Shown: in pieces, positions 34,482-45,130 of the stretch
Numbering within the stretch: the stretch's first letter is position 1
Layout: the number at the start of each line of letters is the position of its first letter
NCBI GenBank assembly: GCA_027186245.1
Contig: CP114485.1
Location: forward strand, 9,700,001-9,764,000
Length of the DNA stretch: 64,000 nt
Origin: Coriaria nepalensis
Taxonomy: Eukaryota > Streptophyta > Magnoliopsida > Cucurbitales > Coriariaceae
Direction: 5' to 3'
Position numbers and translations under genes: made by a program
The notes under the pieces: model-generated
Told to the model about the DNA's origin: nothing
The model's input: only the letters and a program-made list of their open reading frames with translations
Database searches by the model: none

Positions 34482-34634
34482 AAGTTATGATACTCCACGG
34501 ATCGATAGGGCCTTCGACCCTTCGACCAGTAGATGCATATACTTACATCTCACATGTCGGCCTGAAACCATATACCGACTTGTGAGATGTCGACGAGTCG
34601 ATGGGGCATTCGATCCGTCAAGTATTATAACTGA
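34482..34634. repeat. 153-bp hairpin/fold-back
   Basis: Outer arms AAGTTATGATACTCCACGGATCGA and the complement of the right end (CAGTTATAATACTTGACGGATCGA) match at most positions. Inner arms CATCTCACATGTCGG and CCGACTTGTGAGATG flank a 14-nt loop. The whole unit can fold into one imperfect hairpin. Confidence 0.8.
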
Positions 34635-35090
34635 TGGTCTATGAAGTAAGTAATGATTGAGTTTGATTAAAAAAAATGAGATTGTTAATACAATTTAAGA
34701 CTATTTCGATACAATAAATAAAAAGAAGAAAGTCAAAATCAGTACATGGATGACAAAAATGTTTTACTACACATTATTTCATTATATATTATAAAATAAA
34801 GAAATAAATAACAGATTTGTACCGTTAGAAGTTAGTATCATTACAATAAATAAATTATTTTACTACATATTATAAAATAAATAAATAAATAAATAAATTA
34901 TTTTACTACATATTATAAAATAAATAAATAAATAAATAATTATTTTTAATTGTTATTATTTAGTAAATTAGAAGTTAGTACAATTAATAATTAAAATTAT
35001 AAATAAACTGTAAAAAATATTATTTGACTAAATAAGATCTTTCATTAATCGAAAAGTTCAACATACAAAATAATTTCCAAAGAAAAAACC
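34635..35090. other. AT-rich stretch with short tandem segments
   Basis: A 50-60 bp segment (TTATTTTACTACATATTATAAA with AAAT runs) is repeated at 34855 and 34899. No gene. Confidence 0.5.
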
Positions 35091-35099
35091 CTTAGGACT

Positions 35100-35268
35100 A
35101 GGAGGCCTTTTAGGGTATGTGTCTCGCACCAGCTCAAAAGGGTCGTGCCGTGCTCTGGGCCAGCAAGGCAGGGGGGTGTTGGTACGAAAATTTGTGACGT
35201 GCTGGTACGGGAAATCCGTATTGTGCCATGTCCGTGCTCGTGCCGTGCCCTCCCATTTTGCCACCTCT
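35100..35268 (-). mobile_element. Possible hAT-element end
   Basis: Read on the minus strand from 35268, the sequence opens TAGAGGTGGCAAAATGGG and continues with GGCACG/GTGCCG-type words, resembling hAT termini and their subterminal repeats. No second terminus was identified. The overlapping ORFs here read repeat words and are not genes. Confidence 0.4.
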
Positions 35269-35700
35269 AAGTACAAACTACAAGACACATTAAAAAAAGA
35301 AACACAACAATATAAGCAAATATGTATAGAATATTAGCTACCAAAAATTTCAAAAGTCATAAAACATTTTCGGTATATCCCACTATTTTGTTATGAAATT
35401 ATATTCACTTTCTTAATATAGAATGAGAAAAAAAAATTCTTAGTAGGAAAATGATCAAACCGTCGAATATGACAACTCTCACATATCCATAGCCAACCAT
35501 AATAAATATGGAAGGTAACAAACTCTTTTGTAGTTACATCTCATATAAATTTTTTATCTTACCTCTAAGAAAACATAATACCACGTATCTAAGAAAACAC
35601 ATTATCTAATCATCAATTGTATAATCAAAATTATATTTTAATTAATTAAAAAAAGATTAGACTTTACCAATAGGAAAACATAAAAAATGACCGTGTTAAA
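35269..35700. other. AT-rich gene-free stretch
   Basis: Nothing recognised. Confidence 0.5.
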
Positions 35701-35930
35701 TTAGGCTTTCCTTGACAACTTTTGCCAGCACCGCCACCACCATGAACAGCAGCCCAAGCACTGCACATGTAGTAAGCGTCGCCATCTACCTGCTGCCTCA
35801 TGGTAGCGGTGTGCGCCGCACAGGGCAACAACTACATGCGTGTGCTGCTTGGCTGCCAGCATGCACTCTACTGCCCAGCAGCGATGCTCGCTTCTATTTG
35901 GCAACAGCGCCACCACTGCTCTAAGCGGTT
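35701..35930. other. GC-rich CAG/CTG island
   Basis: About 230 bp stand out from the AT-rich surroundings. They are dense in CAG, CTG, GCAGC and GCC words and open in more than one frame on both strands (70-71 aa). No domain is recognised in any frame. It could be a fragment of a transposon, of a transferred sequence or of a structured RNA; none of these is shown. Confidence 0.4.
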
Positions 35931-35994
35931 AATAGTAATATTTATTATCTTACTAATGTCTTATATAAAACTATTTGCCATATCAAGTTAAAAA

Positions 35995-36534
35995 TCAATT
36001 GACTTGACGAACATACACTTTTATATATATGCGCTGCCTCTCGAAAAAGTCAAAATCCACCATCTTCCCATTCAAGACTAGTCGGGTAGCAATGTGCTCA
36101 AAGTACTTATTGTAGGTATCTGCTGTCTTAAATAAGACTAGCTCATAGTTGTTGTAGTAGACACCATTATTGGCATCCCTATTCGTATCTTCATTCCTTT
36201 CCTCCTCATCATTCTGGTCGTCATGTTCATTCCGTTCATTCCGATCATCATCAATGGCATCGAAAAAATGTCCTTCATCGGGAATATCCTCATTCCGTTG
36301 CTCGTCAGCCATAACGTCAGACATTATTATCCTCGTTTGTAGTATCCTCTGACACAACCGGTTTCCGATTTGTGGTCTTCCCCATCGTGCCTTAACAACC
36401 ATCATTTTTATCCTTACAATATTAACCGTGTGTAATGAAATCCCGTAACAAATCAACAATGAAATGGTTAGATTTGACACAAAAAATAAGGACAAACAAT
36501 TGTAGTTTTTTTTTTCCTGTTTGATAACAAACAT
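35995..36534 (-). CDS. Unrecognised acidic ORF, 179 aa, probably a transposon-derived fragment
   Basis: The minus-strand ORF is open for 179 codons. Homology-like character starts at MADEQRNED (about residue 74). From there the protein has a long Asp/Glu/Asn/Arg tract (DDDRNERNEHDDQNDEEERNED), then a patterned segment with FKTADTYNKYFEHIATRLVLNGKMVDFDFF. That alternation recalls the N-terminal region of plant transposon or gag-like proteins, but I cannot name the family. The first about 70 residues look like translated non-coding sequence. The frame simply ends at 35995, so it may be truncated. Confidence 0.35.
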   Translation of the reverse strand: MFVIKQEKKNYNCLSLFFVSNLTISLLICYGISLHTVNIVRIKMMVVKARWGRPQIGNRLCQRILQTRIIMSDVMADEQRNEDIPDEGHFFDAIDDDRNERNEHDDQNDEEERNEDTNRDANNGVYYNNYELVLFKTADTYNKYFEHIATRLVLNGKMVDFDFFERQRIYIKVYVRQVN

Positions 36535-37500
36535 ATGATAAAGAACACTAATTTCTATTTGATAACAAATATATAATAAAGAACAATAAATGAAAAAGAT
36601 TGGAAGATACCAACAATCTACATTCCAAACACCATTTCGTATTCCAGTGAACCATAGCAGTACAAAAGCGAATCAACTAGGTAGAGATCCATAAATTTCT
36701 TCACCTAACTACTATAATTATATCAATTCCAGTCAACCATAGAACTACATTATGAATTATGAAGAGATGGACAATAAGTAATAAGTGCAAACAATAGTAT
36801 TGATGAAATGCATGAATCTTCATATTCGTAATTGTAGAGAATCTCTCAAAGATTGATGAATGAATTGAAGAGATTTTTCAGTGCTAAGTGATAACAGAAT
36901 GATGTTAACCAAGTAGAGATACATCGACAAAGATATGTCGATAAACATTTGAATTCAGGATTGTGCCCATTAACTATATCACTTTACATGCAAATATAGA
37001 GAAACATAAATCAGGACTTCCATGGTTCTTTTGACCAGGTTTAGAATTTATAGATTCAAGAGAGAGAGAGAAAGAGGTACAGTGCTCCAAGGCTGAAATG
37101 TATGTCCATTCGAGATTATAGATTCAAGAGACATAAAGAAGGGATGAATCTGTACACCTCAACAAACCTTCGCCTTAACATCGTCGGCAAGGGTCTGATT
37201 TTTGCTAATCGGATAATGTGAGAGAGAGATAGATCGTGTACCGGTGGATGATTGCGAAAGAAGGGGTAAAAGGAAGAAGAAGTCCTCGATAAAGTTCAAA
37301 TCCTAATTCGATATCATGCGTGATTGTGCTGATCGGATAGTGAGAGAGAGATGTGGGGAATTCGGGAGATTCCTTCACCAGTTTTGCTGACTGCAAAAGA
37401 AGGGTTAAGAGGAAGAAAAAGTATGGAGGCAAGCCTGAATCGATATTAAAACCGAACATTAATCCTAGCAAAACGGGAATAAAGTTTAAAACATAATTCT
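36535..37500. other. Gene-free stretch with a diverged local duplication
   Basis: A segment with ATCGGATAATGTGAGAGAGAGAT at 37208 recurs as ATCGGATAGTGAGAGAGAGATG at 37332, followed in both by AAAGAAGGG and AGGAAGAAG words (spacing about 124 bp). Confidence 0.55.
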
Positions 37501-37693
37501 CTACGATGTGGTACTAAATAAGTAGAACCGACTACCGAGCCCTAATTTTAATTTCCCTCTCTGCCTCGCGTTCTCGCATCCCTTCAGTCCTCTCCTGATC
37601 TCTCGCTCCAGTCTAGACTCCATACCTGTCTCACCTCTCACGCGACACAACCCAAAGCATCCACGACACCAGCTGAAATTCGCCTCTCTCAAG

Positions 37694-38012
37694 GTACTGC
37701 ACTAATCTTTCTACTCTCTCACCCCAAGTCTGCATATTAGGGCTTCAATGGTTCGTGAGGTTGATTCTCAACTTCATTTACTATTGGGGTTTGAGTTTTA
37801 TGTGTTACGACTAGTCTGCTAGTAGTTGAAATTAGGGTTTTCTATTTTGGTGAGTTGAGATTACTACTATCTAAACAATCTGAATTATTATTTTCTTTAT
37901 CAATTAACTAGACCTAGATTAGTATTGAAATCCTAGCTATTTACATGGTTTTCCATGAAAATTTCACACGAGTGCGTTACAGATTGACTCTTTGTTTATG
38001 GCCTATCGTTAG
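37694..38012 (+). other. CWC22: 5' UTR intron of CWC22
   Basis: A CT-rich leader (37550-37693) ends CTCAAG|GTACTGC. An acceptor CGTTAG|GGATAGG ends at 38012, 22 bp before the preferred ATG. Confidence 0.6.
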
Positions 38013-38034
38013 GGATAGGCGGATCTTGAAAGGT

Positions 38035-41000
38035 ATGGCTAGAGACTACATTAGCGAATCTGGGGATGATTATGGGAAGGATAAGAGAGATAAACATCGT
38101 CGGTATAGTAGTAAAACAGATTCCAGATCTGATAGGCGTAATAGTAGTGGAGATGATAGTGATTCTTCAGAGTCCAAAGGAAGAAGCAGGATTAGTAAGC
38201 ATGAGAGACGAGATGACTATAATGATAGAGATGATAGGACTGGGAATGGTGATAGAGAGAAAAATGAAGGGGATAGTGGTGGACGATGGCAGAGTGATCA
38301 TCAAGCAAGGAAGGAATTCAATGGAAGTTTTGGAGAAGATAATGAACGAATAGAAAGGGAAAGGGGCAGGCGAGAACGAGAGAGGACTCATAGGCATGGA
38401 GAAGGGCATAGGCGACAAGCGACTAGGGAGGATGATAACTCGAAAGAAAAAGGTCAGAGTTCTGGTGAAGATGACAATCAAAGGAAGAGAGACTGGAGGA
38501 TAAGGGAGAGATATGGTTTTGAAGAGAATAAGAATAGACAAGGGGAAAGAGAGGCTGGTCGTCATGATAGAGGCTGGCATTCTCATTCAGAGGATGAAGA
38601 TGACAGGGAAGTGCACAGAAAATCTGACCGATGGAAGGATAAGCCTAGTGAAGATAGGAATGGAAGGCAAAAAAGAGAGGATGATTATAGCCATGCCAAA
38701 TACAGGAGGGATAGGAATGTCAAAGAAGACCTAGGAGATGATAGGAATTCTCATAAGAAAGATGAGAGAAAAGTGAGAGGTATTGAAGATTCTAAGCCCC
38801 AGAAACAGTCAACGGTGCAAGAAGGCAACTTGAATGCTGATACTTCAACTCTGGGCAAGAGTGGAGGGGTTTATATTCCCCCGTTTAAGTTAGCCAGGAT
38901 GATGAAGGAAGTCGAAGATAAGAGCAGCGTGGAGTACCAGAGATTAACATGGGATGCTCTCAGGAAGAGTATAAATGGTCTTGTGAACAAGGTGAATGCC
39001 ACAAATATCAAGAATATTATACCAGAGCTGTTTGGAGAGAATCTGATCCGAGGCAGGGGTCTATTCTGCCGGTCGTGTATGAAGTCTCAGATGGCATCTC
39101 CTGGGTTCACAGATGTATTTGCTGCATTAGTTGCTGTGGTCAACACAAAGTTCCCTGAAGTGGGTGATCTTCTATTGAGAAGAATCGTCTTGCAGCTCAA
39201 GAGAGCATACAAGCGGAATGACAAGGTATATATACCATGTTTCACATTATTTTGACCATATCATCCTAACAGTTTTCTCCTCTAATTTTTTTAAATGTTG
39301 TATTGATATTTGTTTTTATACTGACAGCCTCAATTACTAGCAGCTGTAAAATTTATAGCTCATCTAGTGAACCAGCTAGTGGCCGATGAAATTATTGCTT
39401 TAGAACTACTCACTGTGTTACTGGAGAATCCTACCGATGACAGTGTTGAGGTTGCTGTTGGATTTGTCACAGAGTGCGGGTCAATACTCCAGGCCCTTTC
39501 ACCCAAAGGGCTGCATGGTAAGTTTCCGTGGGTAATGGTATTTTATATGTTTCTGCTCTGCATGGTTGTTATAGTCATACATGTGCAGCTTAAGACCATT
39601 ATAAGAGCTTCTGTTTTATGCTTAAGAACTTGTGTATTCTTTCGATTACTGTCCCATTCGCCTCTCCCAAGAAGAATAGATTTATTTATTTATTTATTTT
39701 TTTTAATAATCTTAATTTTTGTTGTCGAAAGATAAGTCCTTATACTATTCTGATGACTGAACGTTCACTCACTGGGATGATGTATCTGTTCTCTCTTTTC
39801 TTTTTTCTTTTTTTTTTCCCTTAGGTATCTTTGAGCGCTTTCGCGGAATTCTTCACGAGGGGGAGATAGACAAGAGGGTCCAGTTTCTGATTGAAGGCCT
39901 CTTTGCAATCAGGAAAGCCAAATTTCAGGTAATTTCAGGGGAAATATACTTTAACTTTGTACAACAACCGCTATGGACTCAACATGTTACTTACAGTATT
40001 GAAAATGTTATTTGTAATGGAAAGAATTAGCCCGTAAATGAGCGGAAGATATGGTTACTTTAAATTGTAATGTAACTTTTACATGTGGAGCTGTATAGGC
40101 ATACTGTAATAGAAATGAGGTTGCACCTATTATGTATGAATGAACCTCTATTATATGATGAACTTCAAGGCGCTTGAATCTAGATTCAGTAGGAACTTAT
40201 TATCTCTTTGTGATGTGCCTGCAGGGATATCCAGCTGTTCGTCCAGAATTGGACCTTGTAGAGCAGGAAGATCAGCTAACACATGAGGTCTCCCTCCAAG
40301 ATGAGATAGAGCCTGAGATTTCCCTAGGTACCTTTTTAAGATGGCAATCTATTGACAGCTTCAGTAATGATGTATTTATTTTTGTTTTAACAATTTGGTG
40401 GTTTGATCAGTTCCCTCTTATATGGTTCTTCTTCAGATATATTCAGGGCGGATCCAAATTTCTTGGAGAATGAAAAGCGGTATGAGGATGTGAAGAAAAC
40501 CATTCTTGGTGAAGACTCAGAGGGAGAAGAAGCTTCTGTTGGAGCCTCAGATGATGATGATGACGACGACGAGGATGATAACGATGATGAAGATGATGAG
40601 GAACAAATGCAGATAAAAGATGAGACTGAGACGAATCTTATCAATCTCCGACGAACCATTTATCTTACAATCATGTCTAGTGTTGATTTTGAGGAGGCTG
40701 GCCACAAGCTCCTGAAGATCAAATTAGAGCCTGGCCAGGAGGTGATTGATTTGAATCCAGTTGTTGCTTCTTCTTTTTTTTTAATAGTATTTTCCCTTTT
40801 TTTTTCACTTGGTCGGAATTGTATTTGTTTGTTTGTTTTTTTTTTACCCCTCCCTCCAATCTCTTTGAAAATCAAAGATGGCCTTGTTGTTAGGTGAGAT
40901 ACCAAAACTAGTCTCCACATTTGTTAATATTGCATTTTTTTTGTGTCTTGGATTTGACCTATGCAGATGGAGCTGTGCATCATGTTGTTGGAATGCTGCA

Positions 41001-42020
41001 GCCAGGAAAGGACATACCTTCGATACTATGGTCTCTTAGGGCAAAGGTTCTGTTCTATCAATAAAGTACACCAAGAAAACTTCGAGAAGTGCTTTGTTCA
41101 GCAGTATTCTATGATACATAGGCTGGAAACTAACAAGCTGCGTAATGTGGCTAAGTTTTTTGCCCACTTGCTTGGCACAGATGCTTTACCTTGGCATGTT
41201 TTGGCCTACATACGCTTAACTGAAGAAGACACCACCTCTTCCTCTCGCATTTTCATCAAGATTCTTTTCCAGGTAAGTAGGCATATCATATATCTTGGCT
41301 CATATTTCCAGGTAACAAGGCATTCCATATAGTTCCATGGCGGTTAATTATGTAATGTTTGTTTCATGTTGCTGCCTTGGCATGTTTGATCCTTTGGGTG
41401 GGGTACGACTGACCTAAGAGGGAGAAAAAAACATCGTACACCATAAAAAAATATTTTCTGGCTTTTCCAATCTAAATTTGCTTTCAATATATTTATTTAT
41501 ATCTGCTTCTAACTAACATATAGAGAAGAGGATCTACCTACATCCAAATTATTAGGTCTAAGAAAACATGAATTGGATTTTTGTTAATTGCCATTTCATT
41601 TGTTTTTTTTTTTTCCTGAAAGATATTATACTTACAATGCAGAAAATGTTTTTGTTGCAGGAACTGTCCGAGCATATGGGCATACGACTTCTAAACGAAA
41701 GGCTGTCTGAGCCAACAATGCAAGATTCATTTGAATCCATTTTTCCGAGGGATAACCCCAAGAACACCAGGTTTTCAATCAACTTCTTCACCTCTATTGG
41801 GCTCGGTGGGATCACGGAAAATTTGCGTGAGTACTTGAAGAACATGCCTCGCCTTATTATGCAGCAGAAAAAGCTGGTGTCCGATTCAGATTCCGACTCA
41901 GATGGTAAGTTTGAGAGTTCCAGTTCTTCAGACCCAGAGTCAGGCAGTTCAGAATCAGACTCGTCAAGTTCTGATGAGAGTGATAGGGAAAGAAGTCAGA
42001 AAAAACGAAGGAGAGATTAA
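38035..42020 (+). CDS. CWC22: Pre-mRNA-splicing factor CWC22
   Basis: Seven exons: 38035-39225, 39328-39517, 39825-39928, 40225-40327, 40437-40741, 40967-41272, 41661-42020. Total 2559 nt, in frame, 852 aa. Residues 1-275 are a charged Arg/Asp/Ser-rich tail. [14 protein letters not shown] (about 279) opens the MIF4G domain (to about 480), the part of CWC22 that binds eIF4AIII and brings it to the spliceosome for exon-junction-complex deposition. A Glu/Asp block (about 560-585) leads to the MA3 domain (about 597-715). The C-terminus is a Ser-Asp/RS tail ending SQKKRRRD. It acts in the nucleus as part of the spliceosome. The ATG at 38035 is chosen because the upstream in-frame ATG at 37945 would lie in the leader intron. 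No broken site seen. Confidence 0.96.
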
Positions 42021-42330
42021 ATGGGTTCATTTTCTGCTGTATGATGATCCAGTAGTTCTACTGTTCCATGATGTGTTGATGACCAAATCTTCAACTAGTT
42101 ACAATTGATTTTGTTTCCGGGTTTTGACTCCATTCTTTTCTGTTTTTTCCGAGTGTACCGGTTCAAAGGGCTGTAGAATTCTGAGTTAGGCGCTATAGTA
42201 ATCAGTTTCATCTGAAGAACTTTGTTTAGTGAGGAAAATTAGAATCAGAATGACTGTATATGGCGTTTCCAATGGTTGAGGTGCATGAAGTTACGAAGAT
42301 TTGGAAATAAGTAATTAGAACTTAATTTCA
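42021..42330 (+). other. CWC22 3' UTR
   Basis: T-rich sequence without ORF; the mRNA probably ends at about 42200-42330. Confidence 0.45.
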
Positions 42331-44870
42331 TATTGACAACATTGAATTAGTAGACTATATACAAAATAAAATGGTAAGATGCTGCAAATGAGCCAATCTA
42401 GATTAATTCCCCCAAATTTTTGTTTTATTAGATGTTTTTTGGACGGAGGAATAGATTTCATTTGCAGTTGATGGTTCTGTCACACAACAATCAAAGAGGA
42501 AACCAAAAAAAAAAAAAAAAAACCTGCAACAGAAAGGCCCGAAACAACCAAAACAACCCACCTACACAAAAAGGCAAAACCCTACCAAACCATCCAGCCC
42601 ACCCCAAACACGAGAAACACAGCCTAAAAATGGAAAGGAGAAACTTCAGTTAATACTAAAAATGGAACCAAATCCTTTTCCAAAATCAACCGCAAATGAA
42701 AAGGAGGAACAGAGACCCGCCCATCATTAATGCACATCTCTGGCTTGATTTTGGATGCGTGATAAAGAAATATAATCGTGTATAAATTAGTAGGACAATA
42801 TAATAAGTAAATACAAACTTATTAATTATATAATAAAATTTTGATAAATTAATAGTCTTCAAATTTTAAAATTTTATTAATTAATGAATTATTAAAGTAT
42901 TGATAAATTAATAATTTATCAATTCTATTTAAAAATAAATTAAATATTAAAATTTAGCTTGAAGAGACTTGTATATGCATTATTGTAGTCAATTTTTATA
43001 GTAATAGAGGGTCATGATGTAGGAGAATCAAATCTAGAAAAAATAAATATTTTATGAATATAGAATCTTATAATTTCGATTTAGATAAGTGGTGTTTATG
43101 AAAATATAATTACAAATTATTTTCTATGTTGTAATATTCGTTCTATAGATCTCTTAGACTACTCTAGAGAAAACATATTCAACAAACAAAATTATATTAA
43201 ATAACTAAGAATCTAAACTAATTATAACTTTTTTTTTTAGATTTTCATGAACATTATACTATCATGTATCAAAATGAGAAAACAATATAATGTATAAAGT
43301 TAAATTATTTAACATGTTCATACATTAGATGAATGCATTTTAATTTTAATATGCATACTAGATAAATATGTTTCATATCATATTTATAGAATTGCTATGA
43401 GATAGTGGATACATGATATGAATGTGTTTGATTTGATGAATGTTTATTTAAAATTCGTCTTTTGATTATAAAAGTGTTTGTTCGTAAAAGTGTTTTAGAA
43501 GACCATGTTTATTGAGTTGTGTTTTTTCTTAAAAGTATTTTATTACTTGCTTTCCAAACATTATAATAAGTGGGGAGTTTATATTAGTTATTAGGTGACC
43601 ATAACATATTGGGTCTTATAATTAGTGTAAACATCACCATTTATTATCTAATATATGTGAAGTGTATCTCAATGATGTTTTTATTCTAGAAATATTCATA
43701 GCACATGATAGGATCTAGTTTAACAAATTATGGGATACAAGAATATTTGGGTGGCTTAACCAAGAAATCATAAACATGTGGTTATGATTTAGTAGAGACC
43801 AGAAAAAGGAATTACATAAGATGTTATTGCAATTTTTGTAGCTGACTATGATTTTGTAGAGGTATAAAGGAATTACATGAGATGTAATTATAAAAGTGTT
43901 TGCTACCTTCTACGTTATAGTGATTGACTACGGCATGCGGGATCACAATATTCAATAGTTGGATCCTTTTTCGACTAAAAATATATTTTTCTCGTTTTTA
44001 TGTAAGTGGGAGATATCGAAATTATTAAGACCTTTGATTTTTGTAGTTAATATTATATGTAAATTTACGTATATTATTTTTATATTTATATTAATATAAT
44101 GTGCAATAATTAGGCATGTTTTAAAGTCCATTCTCAAGTTAAAGAAATTGGTTAGACCAAATTTAAAAAATAATGACATTATGAATCAAGGAGTCATTAT
44201 TATAAATGAACATATTGTTGTTATTTTAAATCGAACACTTATGACATCCTATTTTCTCCTAAACGATTACATGTCGAAGCAAAGATCATCACTTGGTTGA
44301 AGTGACTGAAGCGAATTAATGAGATTCAATTTATAGAACTTATATTAATGAATAATTAGATTCAAAGATATTATGAGAAGTTATATACTTTTGAGATTAT
44401 CGATAACTTTAAATATGTTAATGATGTAGATATTCAAACAATATGTATGAAATATATAAAACCTTGTTTCATTTAATGCTGTCTAAAATACACTTTTATT
44501 GGAAAACAAGTGCTGAAAAATATTTTGACATTTAGAAGGGGAGTAAAAAAGAGAACAAGTTTTACAATTGTTAAAATTGTAAGTAGTGACTAAGTTCATT
44601 AATAATTACTTGTTTTCAAAATTTGAAAGATATTATGTCACCTTATGAAAGTCCATTAACATTTATTATGTCACATTTCATTTACAACTAAATTACTTGT
44701 TTTACACTTATGAAAGTGTTGTTTCTATTTTTCACAAAGAGGGTTTATCTTTAAAATCAAAGAACAAAACTTTTAGTATCTCATTAGATGAGATCTTGTA
44801 TAGTGATAGTTAAAAGTATATATTCTATATTTAAGAGGATGAAACTTATTTCAAATTTAAATAGGTTAAG
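42331..44870. other. AT-rich gene-free stretch
   Basis: Contains an A-run at 42506-42522 and short ORFs without domains. Parts from about 43560 to 43900, with direct repeats of GGAATTACAT(A/G)AGATGT at 43810 and 43869, may be degenerate LTR sequence. Confidence 0.35.
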
Positions 44871-44879
44871 AGAAGAAAA

Positions 44880-45130
44880 GTTTGATTTGATTCAAATATA
44901 TCTTGGCATTATCAAATAAATCAGAACATGAATAAAGAGAAAATCGATATAAATGATAACATAATAGATTCACTGACTAAATGGCTTTTCAAATAAAAGC
45001 TAGATCGTCATCCTAAGAATATGAGAATTAGATTCTAAAACGATTGTCTTTAGTGCAATGAGATATTGAAAGTGTATGTTCACTAACCAATTGGGTTAGA
45101 CCCGATGAGTATGGTTCTCAGTTTGGGATC
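44880..45130 (+). mobile_element. Copia RNase H tail plus LTR start
   Basis: The + strand holds a decayed DSLTKWLF block, then HPKNMRIRF and a worn polypurine site, then TTGAAAGTGTATG with GGGTTAGACCCGATGAGTAT. This is the mirror of 720-960. No complete LTR end was found downstream. Confidence 0.6.

Noticed and set aside
37945..38034. Upstream in-frame ATG of CWC22 adding 30 residues
   Set aside because: It lies inside the probable leader intron, and the added residues do not resemble the CWC22 N-terminus.
38167..38586. 139-aa minus-strand ORF
   Set aside because: It is the complement of the biased Arg/Asp/Ser codons of CWC22 exon 1.
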